NCBI GenBank assembly: GCA_002403155.1
Contig: DHHF01000006.1
Location: 62,001-126,000 of the forward strand
DNA: 64,000 nucleotides
Source: Sulfurovum sp. UBA4779
Lineage (GTDB): Bacteria; Campylobacterota; Campylobacteria; Campylobacterales; Sulfurovaceae
Direction: 5' to 3'
Both the position numbers and the translations under genes were made by a program. A model generated the notes under the pieces. The model worked only from the letters and a program-made list of their open reading frames with translations. It searched no databases and was not told where the DNA came from. Each line of letters starts with the position of its first letter. Position 1 is the first letter of the stretch. Positions 27,044-35,552 of the stretch are shown one piece after another.

Positions 27044-27691
27044 ATGAAATCCACAAGATTATTTCCGTTTTTTATCATTTCAACCGCATTAGGCACATCT
27101 CTGTTTGCTGCACAGTCAAATGTCTCCCCTATGCAGCAAATAAACAGTATTGATGATATTTTCGAAAGACAGATCCAACGCATGCAGAAAATGCAAGAGC
27201 AGATGGATAAAATGTTTGAAGAATTCGACAGGGATATTTACAATACTTCATTACGTACCGTCCCGATTCCCTACAACAGAATATATACTTCAAGCAACAT
27301 TTCTTCAGCCTTGAAAGATAAAGGCGACTCGTATGAAATTTCTGTATCGTATCCCAAAGATTCAAAAATAGATATTGTCACTAAAAATCACCAACTAACC
27401 GTTCAAATAACCCAAGAGCAACATCTGCAAAGAGAAAATAACGAAAGCCAAATGAGAAGCTATACAAGCAGCGCTTCGATCCAAAGCTTTTCTCTTCCTC
27501 TGGATGCAGATACAACGGCCATAAAAAGCAAGGTAGAAAAAGGGTATCTGATTATTTCTATTGCGAAAATGGTTCAAAAACAAAATATAGTACCGGCCAT
27601 TCAGCCCGAACAAAACGATATCACAAAACCTATGCTTCTTAAACCAAAAGAAACAAACACTTCTCAGCCGGCTTCGACACCCGTAAACTGA
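27044..27691 (+). CDS. Hsp20/alpha-crystallin protein with Sec signal peptide
   Basis: A 215-residue protein. Residues 1-22 form a Sec signal ending LGTSLFA. Residues 50-70 are a Met/Gln/Glu-rich helix (QRMQKMQEQMDKMFEEFD), as in N-terminal regions of small heat-shock proteins. About 95-185 is an alpha-crystallin-like domain with the late Ala/Val-x-x-x-x-Gly-x-Leu motif seen as VEKGYLIISI. The tail is Pro/Thr-rich. Ordinary Hsp20 proteins are cytoplasmic; this one should be periplasmic or membrane-linked. GGAGAATTGG precedes the ATG. Role as an envelope holdase is inferred. Confidence 0.85.
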   Translation: MKSTRLFPFFIISTALGTSLFAAQSNVSPMQQINSIDDIFERQIQRMQKMQEQMDKMFEEFDRDIYNTSLRTVPIPYNRIYTSSNISSALKDKGDSYEISVSYPKDSKIDIVTKNHQLTVQITQEQHLQRENNESQMRSYTSSASIQSFSLPLDADTTAIKSKVEKGYLIISIAKMVQKQNIVPAIQPEQNDITKPMLLKPKETNTSQPASTPVN

Positions 27692-27697
27692 GCATCC

Positions 27698-28654
27698 CTA
27701 ATAAACCAATTCCTCTTTGCGGAGGGCCTGCCTAACGGATGCCAGTATAGTATTTTTTGGCAATCCGCACCATGCCGGCGCAAGCAGCGTTCCATCGTCA
27801 ATACCTGCGGTAATTCGCTGTATGCTTATCTCTTTTGGCTTTAGCTTGATCGCCTTCATAAGCGTATCGATATACTCTTCTTTGCTGATAGGCTCAAACT
27901 CGCCTTGCATATATTCATTGGCAAGCAAGGTATGTTTTACTACATACAAGGGATGGTATTTGACAGAGTCTATGCCCCATGCATATGCTGCTTTTGCAGA
28001 AGTAAGCATCATCTCTTGATTTTCTCCCGGCAAACCGAAGATCAGATGACCGCAAACATTCAATCCTCTTTGCTTGGCCTCCTTAATTGCTTTTTCAACA
28101 TTTAGGGCATCATGGCCTCGGTTGATACGTTCTAAAGTCTCGTTATAAACAGACTGAATGCCGTATTCAATCCATATCTCTTTGGTTTGGCTTAAAGCAG
28201 CAAGATAGTCCAGCACTTCGGGCGTTACACAGTCGCTTCTTGTCCCGATACTCAATCCTATCACATCTTCATAAGTCAGCGCTTTATCATAGAGTGCTTT
28301 AAGGGTTTCAAAAGGGGCATACGTATTGGTAAATGCTTGAAAATAAACCAAAAATTTTTGAGAACCCCATTTTTTGCGCATCTTCTCTCTGGTGTTGACT
28401 ATTTGTTCATCAAGTTCTTGAAGTTGTTTTTTTAAAATGGGATTATTTTTGCTTTGTAGATTGAGGAATATTTTTCCTGTATTTTGTACAAGATTGGGGC
28501 TAAAAGAGTCATTTAGGCAGAAAGTGCAGCCGCCTTTGGCTACAGTTCCGTCAATATTTGGGCAGGTAAACCCGCTCAGCCCAAGAGGAATTTTACTCAC
28601 TTTGGTTTTGAACTTTTTTTTCAGATACCTTCCAAATGTATTGAGTTGTTCCAA
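27698..28654 (-). CDS. Radical SAM protein of the YhcC / TIGR01212 type
   Basis: A 318-residue radical SAM protein. The cluster cysteines lie in FTCPNIDGTVAKGGCTFC, the extended spacing typical of Elp3-like and YhcC-like members. LSIGTRSDCV and CGHLIFGLPGE are further family motifs. The function of YhcC-type proteins is not established. It follows purF by 9 bp on the same strand and converges on the exported Hsp20 gene with 6 bp between stops. Confidence 0.9.
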   Translation of the reverse strand: MEQLNTFGRYLKKKFKTKVSKIPLGLSGFTCPNIDGTVAKGGCTFCLNDSFSPNLVQNTGKIFLNLQSKNNPILKKQLQELDEQIVNTREKMRKKWGSQKFLVYFQAFTNTYAPFETLKALYDKALTYEDVIGLSIGTRSDCVTPEVLDYLAALSQTKEIWIEYGIQSVYNETLERINRGHDALNVEKAIKEAKQRGLNVCGHLIFGLPGENQEMMLTSAKAAYAWGIDSVKYHPLYVVKHTLLANEYMQGEFEPISKEEYIDTLMKAIKLKPKEISIQRITAGIDDGTLLAPAWCGLPKNTILASVRQALRKEELVY

Positions 28655-28663
28655 ATCACACCT

Positions 28664-30031
28664 TTATATATCACTGCAGCCAGGGCTCTGTGCACTTCCT
28701 CCGGCAAAATAATTGCCATCAAAGCTCACAAGCGAATAGGTTCTTTCTGTACCCAATGATTCAATCAAGCCTTCGATAGAAAGAAAACCTAAAGTGGTTG
28801 CTCCGATTTTTTTTGCTATTTCCTTTACACTGTATCTTGAAGAAATAAGTTCGGCTTGTGTAGGCGTATCGATACCATAGCGGCACGGATACTTAATCTC
28901 CGGTGCTGCAATGCGCATGTGTATCTCTTTAGCCCCTGCTTCCAAAAGCATTTTAACAATTTGTTTTGATGTGGTTCCCCTCACTAAAGAATCATCGATA
29001 ATAGCGATACGCTTGCCTTCAATTAAGTGTTTGATGGGAGAAAGTTTTAATTTTACTTTCAAATTCCGTATCTCCTGCGTAGGCTCAATAAACGTACGCC
29101 CCACATAATGGTTACGTACGATACCCATCTCAAACGGGATGCCCAACCCTTCTGCATACCCTTTTGCTGCTGCCACGCCGCTATCGGGTACGGGCAAAAC
29201 CAAATCTACATCTGCCGGTGCTTCTTTAGCCAGCATTTTGCCCATCGCCACTCTGGTTTGATATACATTTTTTCCGTCGATAATCGAATCGGGTCTTGAA
29301 AAATAGATATACTCAAAAGCGCACGGATGATAGTCCGGTTCAAAAATCTGCTCAGAAAAAGGCTCTCTATCCTCTTCAAACGTAAGCATTTCTCCCGGTC
29401 TTACATCTCTTATAAACTCTGCGCCCACCAAATCAAAGGCACACGTTTCACTTGCTACAATCCATCCTCCGTCTTTGAGTCTCCCTAGACTTAAAGGGCG
29501 AATGCCGAAACGATCACGAATCACAAACATTTTTGAGCGGCTTTGTATCACCAAACAGTATGCTCCTTCTATTTTGCTAAGCATATCTTTGATACGGTCC
29601 ACCAGTGCATCATTTTGGCTTTTTGCAATCAGATGCACGATATTTTCGGTATCCATTCCTGTTTGAAAAATAGCCCCTCTTTCTATCAAACGATTGCGCA
29701 CTTCATATTTGTTTACAAGATTGCCGTTATGTGCGACAGAAATCTCTCCAAGCTTGTATTTGGCAAATACAGGCTGCGCATCCAATACCGAATCCGCTCC
29801 TGCAGTGGAATAACGATTGTGTCCGATGGCACAATTTCCTTTTAGAAATTCAAAGGATGATTCATCAAACACTTCTGTGACCAATCCTCTTTTTTTAACC
29901 AAATGAATCTTGTCTCCATTTGCCGTGGAAATTCCGGTTGCCTCTTGCCCGCGATGCTGCATCGCAAAAAGAGCATAATATGCTATTTTTGCCGCATTTT
30001 TTGCTCCATATACACCTACGATTGCACACAT
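28664..30031 (-). CDS. purF: Amidophosphoribosyltransferase
   Basis: First committed step of purine synthesis: PRPP plus glutamine gives phosphoribosylamine. The N terminus MCAIVGVYG leaves Cys2 as the catalytic nucleophile of the glutaminase domain. MQHRGQEATGI and GHNRYSTAG are glutamine-binding motifs. The PRPP loop is IAIIDDSLVRGTT. At 455 residues it is full length. The start follows the dapB stop by one base (TAGTATG), so dapB and purF are translationally close-coupled. Confidence 0.96.
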   Translation of the reverse strand: MCAIVGVYGAKNAAKIAYYALFAMQHRGQEATGISTANGDKIHLVKKRGLVTEVFDESSFEFLKGNCAIGHNRYSTAGADSVLDAQPVFAKYKLGEISVAHNGNLVNKYEVRNRLIERGAIFQTGMDTENIVHLIAKSQNDALVDRIKDMLSKIEGAYCLVIQSRSKMFVIRDRFGIRPLSLGRLKDGGWIVASETCAFDLVGAEFIRDVRPGEMLTFEEDREPFSEQIFEPDYHPCAFEYIYFSRPDSIIDGKNVYQTRVAMGKMLAKEAPADVDLVLPVPDSGVAAAKGYAEGLGIPFEMGIVRNHYVGRTFIEPTQEIRNLKVKLKLSPIKHLIEGKRIAIIDDSLVRGTTSKQIVKMLLEAGAKEIHMRIAAPEIKYPCRYGIDTPTQAELISSRYSVKEIAKKIGATTLGFLSIEGLIESLGTERTYSLVSFDGNYFAGGSAQSPGCSDI

Positions 30032-30032
30032 A

Positions 30033-30815
30033 CTATATTCCTAAACAGTCATTAATGGAATAGAATCCATTTTCTTGGTTAATGAGCCATTTTGCAGCGC
30101 GTATTGCTCCTTTGGAGAACGTTTCCCGGCTGGTCGCGGTATGATTCAGCTCCAAATACTCTCCGTCACTGTAAAAACCTACCGTATGTCGTCCTACGAT
30201 ATCGCCTCCTCGCAATGCCATGACTGCAATTTCATCTTTTGTTCTGGCTCCAATTTGTCCGTCTCTGCCTGAAATACGTACCTTATCAAGATCAAGGCCT
30301 CTTCCTTTGGCCGCAAATTCACCCAATGTCAATGCCGTACCGCTAGGCGCGTCTACTTTGTGCCTATGGTGCTGCTCTACAATTTCGATATCAAAATCCC
30401 TTAATGTCGCAGATACTTTTTCTACAAGCTGTTTAAGCAAAGCAATGCCTGCCGACATATTTGATGCATACAATACAGGCATCTCTTTGGCTGCTTCTCT
30501 CATAAGATTTTGTTGGTGCGTGTTAAATCCCGTTGTTGCGATGACCAAAGGTTTCGGGTTTTCCAAGGCTGTCTCACACAGCTCCTGCGTGGCCTCCGGC
30601 GCAGAAAAATCAATGACAACATCACAATTTTCCAACAACACTTTCATGCTGTTTGTTACCATTACACTGGAAGGAAATGTTCGTTCCACCCCATCAAACA
30701 CATGTACTGCACCTAAAATAAGTTCTGAATCGTTTTCCAAATTATTGATCAGCAAATTGCCTACCCTTCCTGTACTCCCGACAATACCTACTCTCGCTTT
30801 TTGTAGTTTTGTCAT
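30033..30815 (-). CDS. dapB: 4-hydroxy-tetrahydrodipicolinate reductase
   Basis: NAD(P)H-dependent step of the diaminopimelate/lysine pathway that feeds peptidoglycan. The N-terminal Rossmann motif is GIVGSTGRVGNLL; the substrate-binding segment EQHHRHKVDAPSGTA carries the catalytic His and Lys. Length is 260. Its ATG directly follows the trxB stop (TAAATG), and purF follows its stop by 1 nt, forming a tight trxB-dapB-purF-yhcC-like operon. Confidence 0.96.
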   Translation of the reverse strand: MTKLQKARVGIVGSTGRVGNLLINNLENDSELILGAVHVFDGVERTFPSSVMVTNSMKVLLENCDVVIDFSAPEATQELCETALENPKPLVIATTGFNTHQQNLMREAAKEMPVLYASNMSAGIALLKQLVEKVSATLRDFDIEIVEQHHRHKVDAPSGTALTLGEFAAKGRGLDLDKVRISGRDGQIGARTKDEIAVMALRGGDIVGRHTVGFYSDGEYLELNHTATSRETFSKGAIRAAKWLINQENGFYSINDCLGI

Positions 30816-31754
30816 TTACGCATGCTCCTGAATATATGAAATTACTTGCAATGCAGCCGTGGCTCCGTCGCCTGCCGCACACACTACTTGTTTTGGCGCC
30901 TCTATACGCACATCCCCTGCCGCAAAAAGGCCTGATAGAGAGGTTTTCATATTCAAATCTACAACTACCTGTCCCCATTCATTCACATCACAAATGAAGC
31001 GGCCGTTTTTATCTTTCAGTACTTGGTTGTTAACATTGTGCCCCACAAATACAAAAACTCCGGGAACATCCAATGTAGATATGCCGCCCTCTTTGTTTTT
31101 AATTTTTATTCCGCTTACACCCATCGCATCGCCAAAAACTTCTTCAACAATCGTATCAGTCAACAGATGAATATTCTCTTTTTTTCGAACTCTCTCAATG
31201 GTTGAAGGCGCAGCCCTGAATGTATCTCTTCGGTGGATAATATACACCTCTGAGCAAATATTTGAAAGATAAAAAGCCTCTTCAAGTGCTGTATCTCCTC
31301 CCCCAAGCACAGCTACAGGCCTATTTTTATAGAAAAATCCGTCACAGGTTGCACAGGTACTCACCCCTTTGCCGAAAAAATCGTCTTCCCCTTTAAACCC
31401 GGCTTTTTTAGGAGTACTTCCGGTGCACACAATCACCGTTTTTGCCTGTGCTGTTTCTCCGTTTTCAAATGTTAAAGTAAAGTACTTGTCATTTTTTGTG
31501 ATATGCTGAATCTTTTTCATTTCATGTTTTAACCCAAAATGAAAACATTGCTCTTGCCATGTATCCATAAAATCCATACCTGTTTTACCATGGTCAAAAA
31601 ATCCAGGATAATTTTCTATTTCGGAACTTTGCGTGATTTGTCCTCCCGGCATTCCCATTTCAAAAAGCGTTACATCTTTCAAGCCGCCCCGCGTCGCATA
31701 TAATCCGGCGGTCAGGCCGGCCGGCCCGCCCCCAATAATTGCACAATCTAGCAT
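30816..31754 (-). CDS. trxB: Thioredoxin reductase
   Basis: NADPH-dependent flavoprotein that reduces thioredoxin. It has the FAD motif IIGGGPAGLTAGLYATRG at the N terminus, the redox pair CATC at about residues 134-137, a second nucleotide motif (VLGGGDTALEEAFYL) and LFAAGDVR near the C terminus. I chose ATG 31754, with AAGGATATAAAA upstream, over an in-frame start 27 nt earlier. Its substrate gene trxA lies directly upstream but is separated by a terminator and a new promoter. Confidence 0.95.
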   Translation of the reverse strand: MLDCAIIGGGPAGLTAGLYATRGGLKDVTLFEMGMPGGQITQSSEIENYPGFFDHGKTGMDFMDTWQEQCFHFGLKHEMKKIQHITKNDKYFTLTFENGETAQAKTVIVCTGSTPKKAGFKGEDDFFGKGVSTCATCDGFFYKNRPVAVLGGGDTALEEAFYLSNICSEVYIIHRRDTFRAAPSTIERVRKKENIHLLTDTIVEEVFGDAMGVSGIKIKNKEGGISTLDVPGVFVFVGHNVNNQVLKDKNGRFICDVNEWGQVVVDLNMKTSLSGLFAAGDVRIEAPKQVVCAAGDGATAALQVISYIQEHA

Positions 31755-31781
31755 TTTTATATCCTTAAAATAATGAAGCAA

Positions 31782-31787
31782 ATTATA
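31782..31787 (-). promoter_or_regulatory. -10 box of the trxB-dapB-purF operon
   Basis: Perfect TATAAT on the minus strand 28 bp before the trxB ATG, downstream of the trxA terminator. Confidence 0.65.
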
Positions 31788-31879
31788 CTATTGTAAAACT
31801 TGATTCATTATTTTGAAAGGGAAATTTAAAACATCATCATCTTGTAGATACGATTGAACATCTACTTTGTTCTACACGC

Positions 31880-31920
31880 AGAAAATATTAAAATTGCACA
31901 CGAAGCAACACTTCATGTGC
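31880..31920 (-). terminator. Terminator after trxA
   Basis: A 10-bp stem with one G-T pair (31896-31905 with 31911-31920) and 5-nt loop, followed on the minus strand by a T-rich tract. It lies 20 bp past the trxA stop. Confidence 0.82.
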
Positions 31921-31939
31921 TTATTTCAATCTTTACAAA

Positions 31940-32257
31940 TTACAGTTGTGCATTTAACTTTTGTGCAAATGCATCTTTTGAAGCAGCGCCCACCATTTGA
32001 TCTACCACTTCACCGTTTTTAAAGAAAAGAATTGCAGGAATAGATCTAATGCCGTATTTAATAGCCAAATCTTGCTGTTCATCCGTATTTACTTTTGCAA
32101 TAGTCGCTCTTCCTTCAAACTCTTCTGCAAGCTCTTCAATAACCGGAGCAATCATTCTGCATGGCCCGCACCATGGAGCCCAAAAATCTACCATTGTTAC
32201 ACCTTCTGCTACTGTTGCATCAAAGTTTGCTGTTGTTAATTCTACATATTTTGCCAT
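31940..32257 (-). CDS. trxA: Thioredoxin
   Basis: A 105-residue thioredoxin with the active-site WCGPC in VDFWAPWCGPCRMIAPV and the cis-Pro in IRSIPAILFFKNG. It serves as reductant for ribonucleotide reductase, methionine sulfoxide reductase and peroxidases such as Bcp in this window. It has its own promoter and a strong terminator, so it is probably made in excess of TrxB. AAAAGGATGTGAT lies before the ATG. Confidence 0.97.
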   Translation of the reverse strand: MAKYVELTTANFDATVAEGVTMVDFWAPWCGPCRMIAPVIEELAEEFEGRATIAKVNTDEQQDLAIKYGIRSIPAILFFKNGEVVDQMVGAASKDAFAQKLNAQL

Positions 32258-32284
32258 ATCACATCCTTTTAATTGATTTTAATA

Positions 32285-32290
32285 ATTATA
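32285..32290 (-). promoter_or_regulatory. -10 box of trxA
   Basis: Perfect TATAAT, preceded by TG one base upstream, 28 bp before the trxA start. Confidence 0.65.
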
Positions 32291-32480
32291 CACTAATGTT
32301 CGTTAATGAGCCATTGTTATAACTTATATTTTTTGTTTTGTCAACCTTTTCACTTCATCTTAACTGACAACTGCACCTGCCAGCAATATGAATTTTTTTC
32401 AAAATATACAAATAGCATACTTTTGATTTTCAATCAATCAAAAAATTAAATTATTTTTTATGCGCATTTTGAAGTAAAAT

Positions 32481-32822
32481 TTAAAGCGTAATATTTTCGA
32501 TCAATTCCACTTTATCTTGGCGTATCATCATGGCATCGATGCTAAAAGCAACATGCAAGCCTTTACTTTTCATATAAAAATGTGCGGAATTGATCACCTT
32601 GCGTAATTTTGCAGGTGTAAGATTGTAGATAGGGTCAAAATCGGCCTTAGCGCTTTTAACCTCTATAAAGTGAAGCACCTCTTCTTTTGTTGCAATAATA
32701 TCAATCTCTCCCAATTTTTTAGCAAAATAATTCCGTTCAATGATGACAAAACCTGCTTGTTCTAAAAAACGGGTAGCAAGGCTTTCGCTTTTATCGCCAT
32801 ATTGTTTTGGAAGTTCTCGCAT
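32481..32822 (-). CDS. YraN/UPF0102 family nuclease-like protein
   Basis: A 113-residue protein with the PD-(D/E)xK-like fold pattern of the YraN family: GDKSESLATRFLEQAGF at the N terminus, GEIDIIA with the acidic residue, and FIEVKSAK, giving the E-x-K. Biological role unproven; other family members are linked with recombination or DNA uptake. Its ATG overlaps the stop of the formate dehydrogenase-like gene by one base (TGATG), although the two have no obvious functional link. Confidence 0.88.
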   Translation of the reverse strand: MRELPKQYGDKSESLATRFLEQAGFVIIERNYFAKKLGEIDIIATKEEVLHFIEVKSAKADFDPIYNLTPAKLRKVINSAHFYMKSKGLHVAFSIDAMMIRQDKVELIENITL

Positions 32823-34933
32823 CAGCTGCAGGCCACCTCATCGCCTACGGGAATCACATCGACTTTTACGGATTTAAAACACGCGGTCATAACCAACGCA
32901 TCACACTCATCCCCGAAAAGAGTATTGATGCGGCTTGAAGCATGGTGAAAGGTACAAAAAAGTGTCCGCGGTTTTATTTTATCCGTATAACGCACACTCA
33001 ACACCTCACTTTCCCCGTATCGGCTGCGCAAGATCACTTTGTCTCCAAACCTTCCTTCTTCTTCGATATTGGCCAGCAGCAAATCTTCATTATATTTGCT
33101 ATCAAGAAGCATGCTTCTTTTTGTCTGTGCCGCATTGTTGTAGTGGGCAAGCACCCGTCCTGTTGTCAAATAATATCCTTCAAACCCTTCTTTATAAAAA
33201 ACATTATCCAGTATTTCTTGAACCATGCCTCTAGGCTGATACTGTTTATAAACATATCTGCCCAATCCGTCTTCCGTACGAAAATCCAATAAATGCAAAA
33301 TAGGCGTATCCTCATGATAGATAGGCCATTGCATTCCTCTTTTTCTATGGCGTTCCAGCCTATAATAATCCGCACCGGAAAATCTTCTAGGGGCAACCTG
33401 TCTTACCTCATTCCACACATCTTCACTTCTTTGAAAGCCAAAGTTTTCTCCGTCACCCAGTTTGATTGCCATTTGGGTCAGCACTTCCCAGTCATCAGGC
33501 AAATCAGATTGCACCAAAGGCTGAGAAAGATGCAATCTTCGCATAGCATTGACATAAACCCCGGTTTTTTCATATGCACTCTTGACGCCTATGACGATAT
33601 CTGCCCTTTTAGCAATTTCCGTCATAAAAAGCTCTTGGGTCATAATGAACTCTAAATTTCCGATTGCTTTATTGATCTTATTGAGATTGGCATGGATATG
33701 CATAATATCTTCGCCCATATTTAAGAGCGCTTTAATTTTTCCTTCCAGCATCGCATCGATGAGTTGAGGGGTCATCAATCCCTCTTCTTTGGGCCGCTGA
33801 TAATCCGGTGCAAAATAGGGCAAACAGCCCATGTCGCAGGCTCCTTGAACATTATTTTGCCCTCTAAGCGGCATCAGCCCCGCTCCGCTTTTTCCTATAT
33901 TTCCCGTCATCAACGCAAGATGCGCCATTGCCATTACCGTATATGATCCGTCCAGATGCTCCGTCACACCAAGCCCCCAAAAAATCATAGATTTTTTTAC
34001 CGCATACTCCCTTGCAATATTGGGGATCATTTTCGCAAGATATTCATACCCTTCCACTTTTTTAAAAAAGCGGGGGTCGGCATAAGGATCGTTTAAAATT
34101 TTTTCTTTAAACGCATCAAAACCTTTTGTCCGATTCTTAATAAAACTTTCATCATACAGCTCTTCGTCAATAATCACATAAGCCATCATATTGAGTATCA
34201 AAAGATTGGATTCAAAAGGGATGATACAATTGTGTTTAGCCAGTTTGGCCAATTTTGTTTCTCGAACGTCAATGACTGCAAGGTTGTTATGATTTTTCGC
34301 TACATCAACCATGCGGTTTGCAATAATAGGGTGTGCCTCTATAGTGTTGGAACCCATAACGATAATAAACTCTGCCTCATAAATATCATTATACGGATTG
34401 GTTGCTGCTCCTTCGCCGATCGTCTCTTTCATACCTTTTAGGCTTGGAGAATGGCATACTCTGGCACAGTTGTCCACATGGGGAGATTGCATTGTTTCGC
34501 GGCAAAATTTCTGAAAAGCATAGGCGCTCTCGCAAGATGTTCTTGCACCGCCGACAGCACAAAAACTATGGCTTCCGTATTCTTTTTTGATCTGATCAAG
34601 CTTCATCGCTGCAATGCTTGTAGCCGTATCCAAATCACATGTCATATATTCTGCATCAAACGGTAAGAGTTTTTGAGAGAAGGTTTCTTGCAGAAACGGA
34701 TTTTTTTCTAAAAAAGATTTTTTAATGCGCGGCTCTCTGATACGGTCTTTGGCTTCTATAAAGTCATAGCCGTATTTTCCTTTGATGCAAAGTTTTCCTT
34801 GAGAAACAATGCCGTCTTTTTGGGCAAATATTTTAATAATTTTATTATCTTCGACTACACCGGTAATATCACACCCCACTCCGCAGTAGGTGCATACGCT
34901 TTCCACTTCTTGCATCTCAAGTTTTTTTATCAT
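32822..34933 (-). CDS. Formate dehydrogenase-like molybdopterin oxidoreductase, catalytic subunit
   Basis: A 703-residue enzyme of the DMSO-reductase superfamily. One [4Fe-4S] site is formed by Cys14, Cys17, Cys21 and Cys49 (CTYCGVGC, GKLC). The metal-ligand segment NCARVCHSPS has Cys160-His161, matching the Sec/Cys-His pair of formate dehydrogenases. The Cys is a TGC codon, so no selenocysteine is used. It lacks a Tat signal and extra iron-sulfur domains, so it is probably cytoplasmic, like E. coli FdhF. No electron-transfer subunit is adjacent. Its cofactor needs MoaA and MoeA, both in this window. Confidence 0.88.
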   Translation of the reverse strand: MIKKLEMQEVESVCTYCGVGCDITGVVEDNKIIKIFAQKDGIVSQGKLCIKGKYGYDFIEAKDRIREPRIKKSFLEKNPFLQETFSQKLLPFDAEYMTCDLDTATSIAAMKLDQIKKEYGSHSFCAVGGARTSCESAYAFQKFCRETMQSPHVDNCARVCHSPSLKGMKETIGEGAATNPYNDIYEAEFIIVMGSNTIEAHPIIANRMVDVAKNHNNLAVIDVRETKLAKLAKHNCIIPFESNLLILNMMAYVIIDEELYDESFIKNRTKGFDAFKEKILNDPYADPRFFKKVEGYEYLAKMIPNIAREYAVKKSMIFWGLGVTEHLDGSYTVMAMAHLALMTGNIGKSGAGLMPLRGQNNVQGACDMGCLPYFAPDYQRPKEEGLMTPQLIDAMLEGKIKALLNMGEDIMHIHANLNKINKAIGNLEFIMTQELFMTEIAKRADIVIGVKSAYEKTGVYVNAMRRLHLSQPLVQSDLPDDWEVLTQMAIKLGDGENFGFQRSEDVWNEVRQVAPRRFSGADYYRLERHRKRGMQWPIYHEDTPILHLLDFRTEDGLGRYVYKQYQPRGMVQEILDNVFYKEGFEGYYLTTGRVLAHYNNAAQTKRSMLLDSKYNEDLLLANIEEEGRFGDKVILRSRYGESEVLSVRYTDKIKPRTLFCTFHHASSRINTLFGDECDALVMTACFKSVKVDVIPVGDEVACS

Positions 34934-35054
34934 AAAATACCTTTGGGTCTTTCTTGAAAATGATTTGGTTTGTTTGCTTTGCTTGAGTTAAAAACAGCCA
35001 AAAAAATCTCTAAGGCGCTTCATCTTTTTTAAATAACAACGGCTTTCTCTGCTT

Positions 35055-35552
35055 TTACTTAAAATTCCCAAATACCAATGGCGCTTTAAGATCAAGTGTT
35101 TTGATCTCTTGCATTACCGCTTGAAGCTCATCTATCTTTTTGCCGCTCACTCTTACCTCATCGCCTTGTATAGAAGGGGTTACTTTAAGCTTAAGATCTT
35201 TGATGGCTTTTACAATTTTTTTAGCCTCTTCTTTGTCTATGGCGTCGACAATCCTATAGACAATCTTTATATTTCCCCCGCTGATACCTTCTGTTTTAAC
35301 TTCCTCCAGCGATTTTCCGGAAATCCCTCTTTTAACCAGCTTATTGATCAATATATCTTTGAGTGCCTCTATCTTTTGATCACTGGAGCTGCTCAAACTC
35401 AGCGTTTTGGCCTTTTCGTTCAAATCGATCTCGGCCATCACCCCTTTAAAATCAAATCGTGTGGCCACCTCTTTTTCTGCCATGATGATGGCATTTTTAA
35501 GTTCCATCATATCCAATTTTGCCGTAATATCAAAATAATGATCTTTTGCCAT
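35055..35552 (-). CDS. YajQ family nucleotide-binding protein
   Basis: A 165-residue protein with two ferredoxin-like half domains; visible motifs are the N-terminal FDITAKLDMMELKNAI, TRFDFKG, and EVRVSGKKIDELQAVM. Members bind tRNA or nucleotides, and in Xanthomonas a homologue binds cyclic di-GMP. Its ATG overlaps the stop of hom (TAATG). Regulatory role here is unknown. Confidence 0.92.
   Translation of the reverse strand: MAKDHYFDITAKLDMMELKNAIIMAEKEVATRFDFKGVMAEIDLNEKAKTLSLSSSSDQKIEALKDILINKLVKRGISGKSLEEVKTEGISGGNIKIVYRIVDAIDKEEAKKIVKAIKDLKLKVTPSIQGDEVRVSGKKIDELQAVMQEIKTLDLKAPLVFGNFK

Noticed and set aside
30220..30831. 203-codon plus-strand frame opposite dapB
   Set aside because: Antisense to an intact dapB; no protein motif seen.
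34450..34500. Selenocysteine in the formate dehydrogenase-like enzyme
   Set aside because: The active-site codon is TGC (Cys), not TGA, and the frame runs through without a stop.
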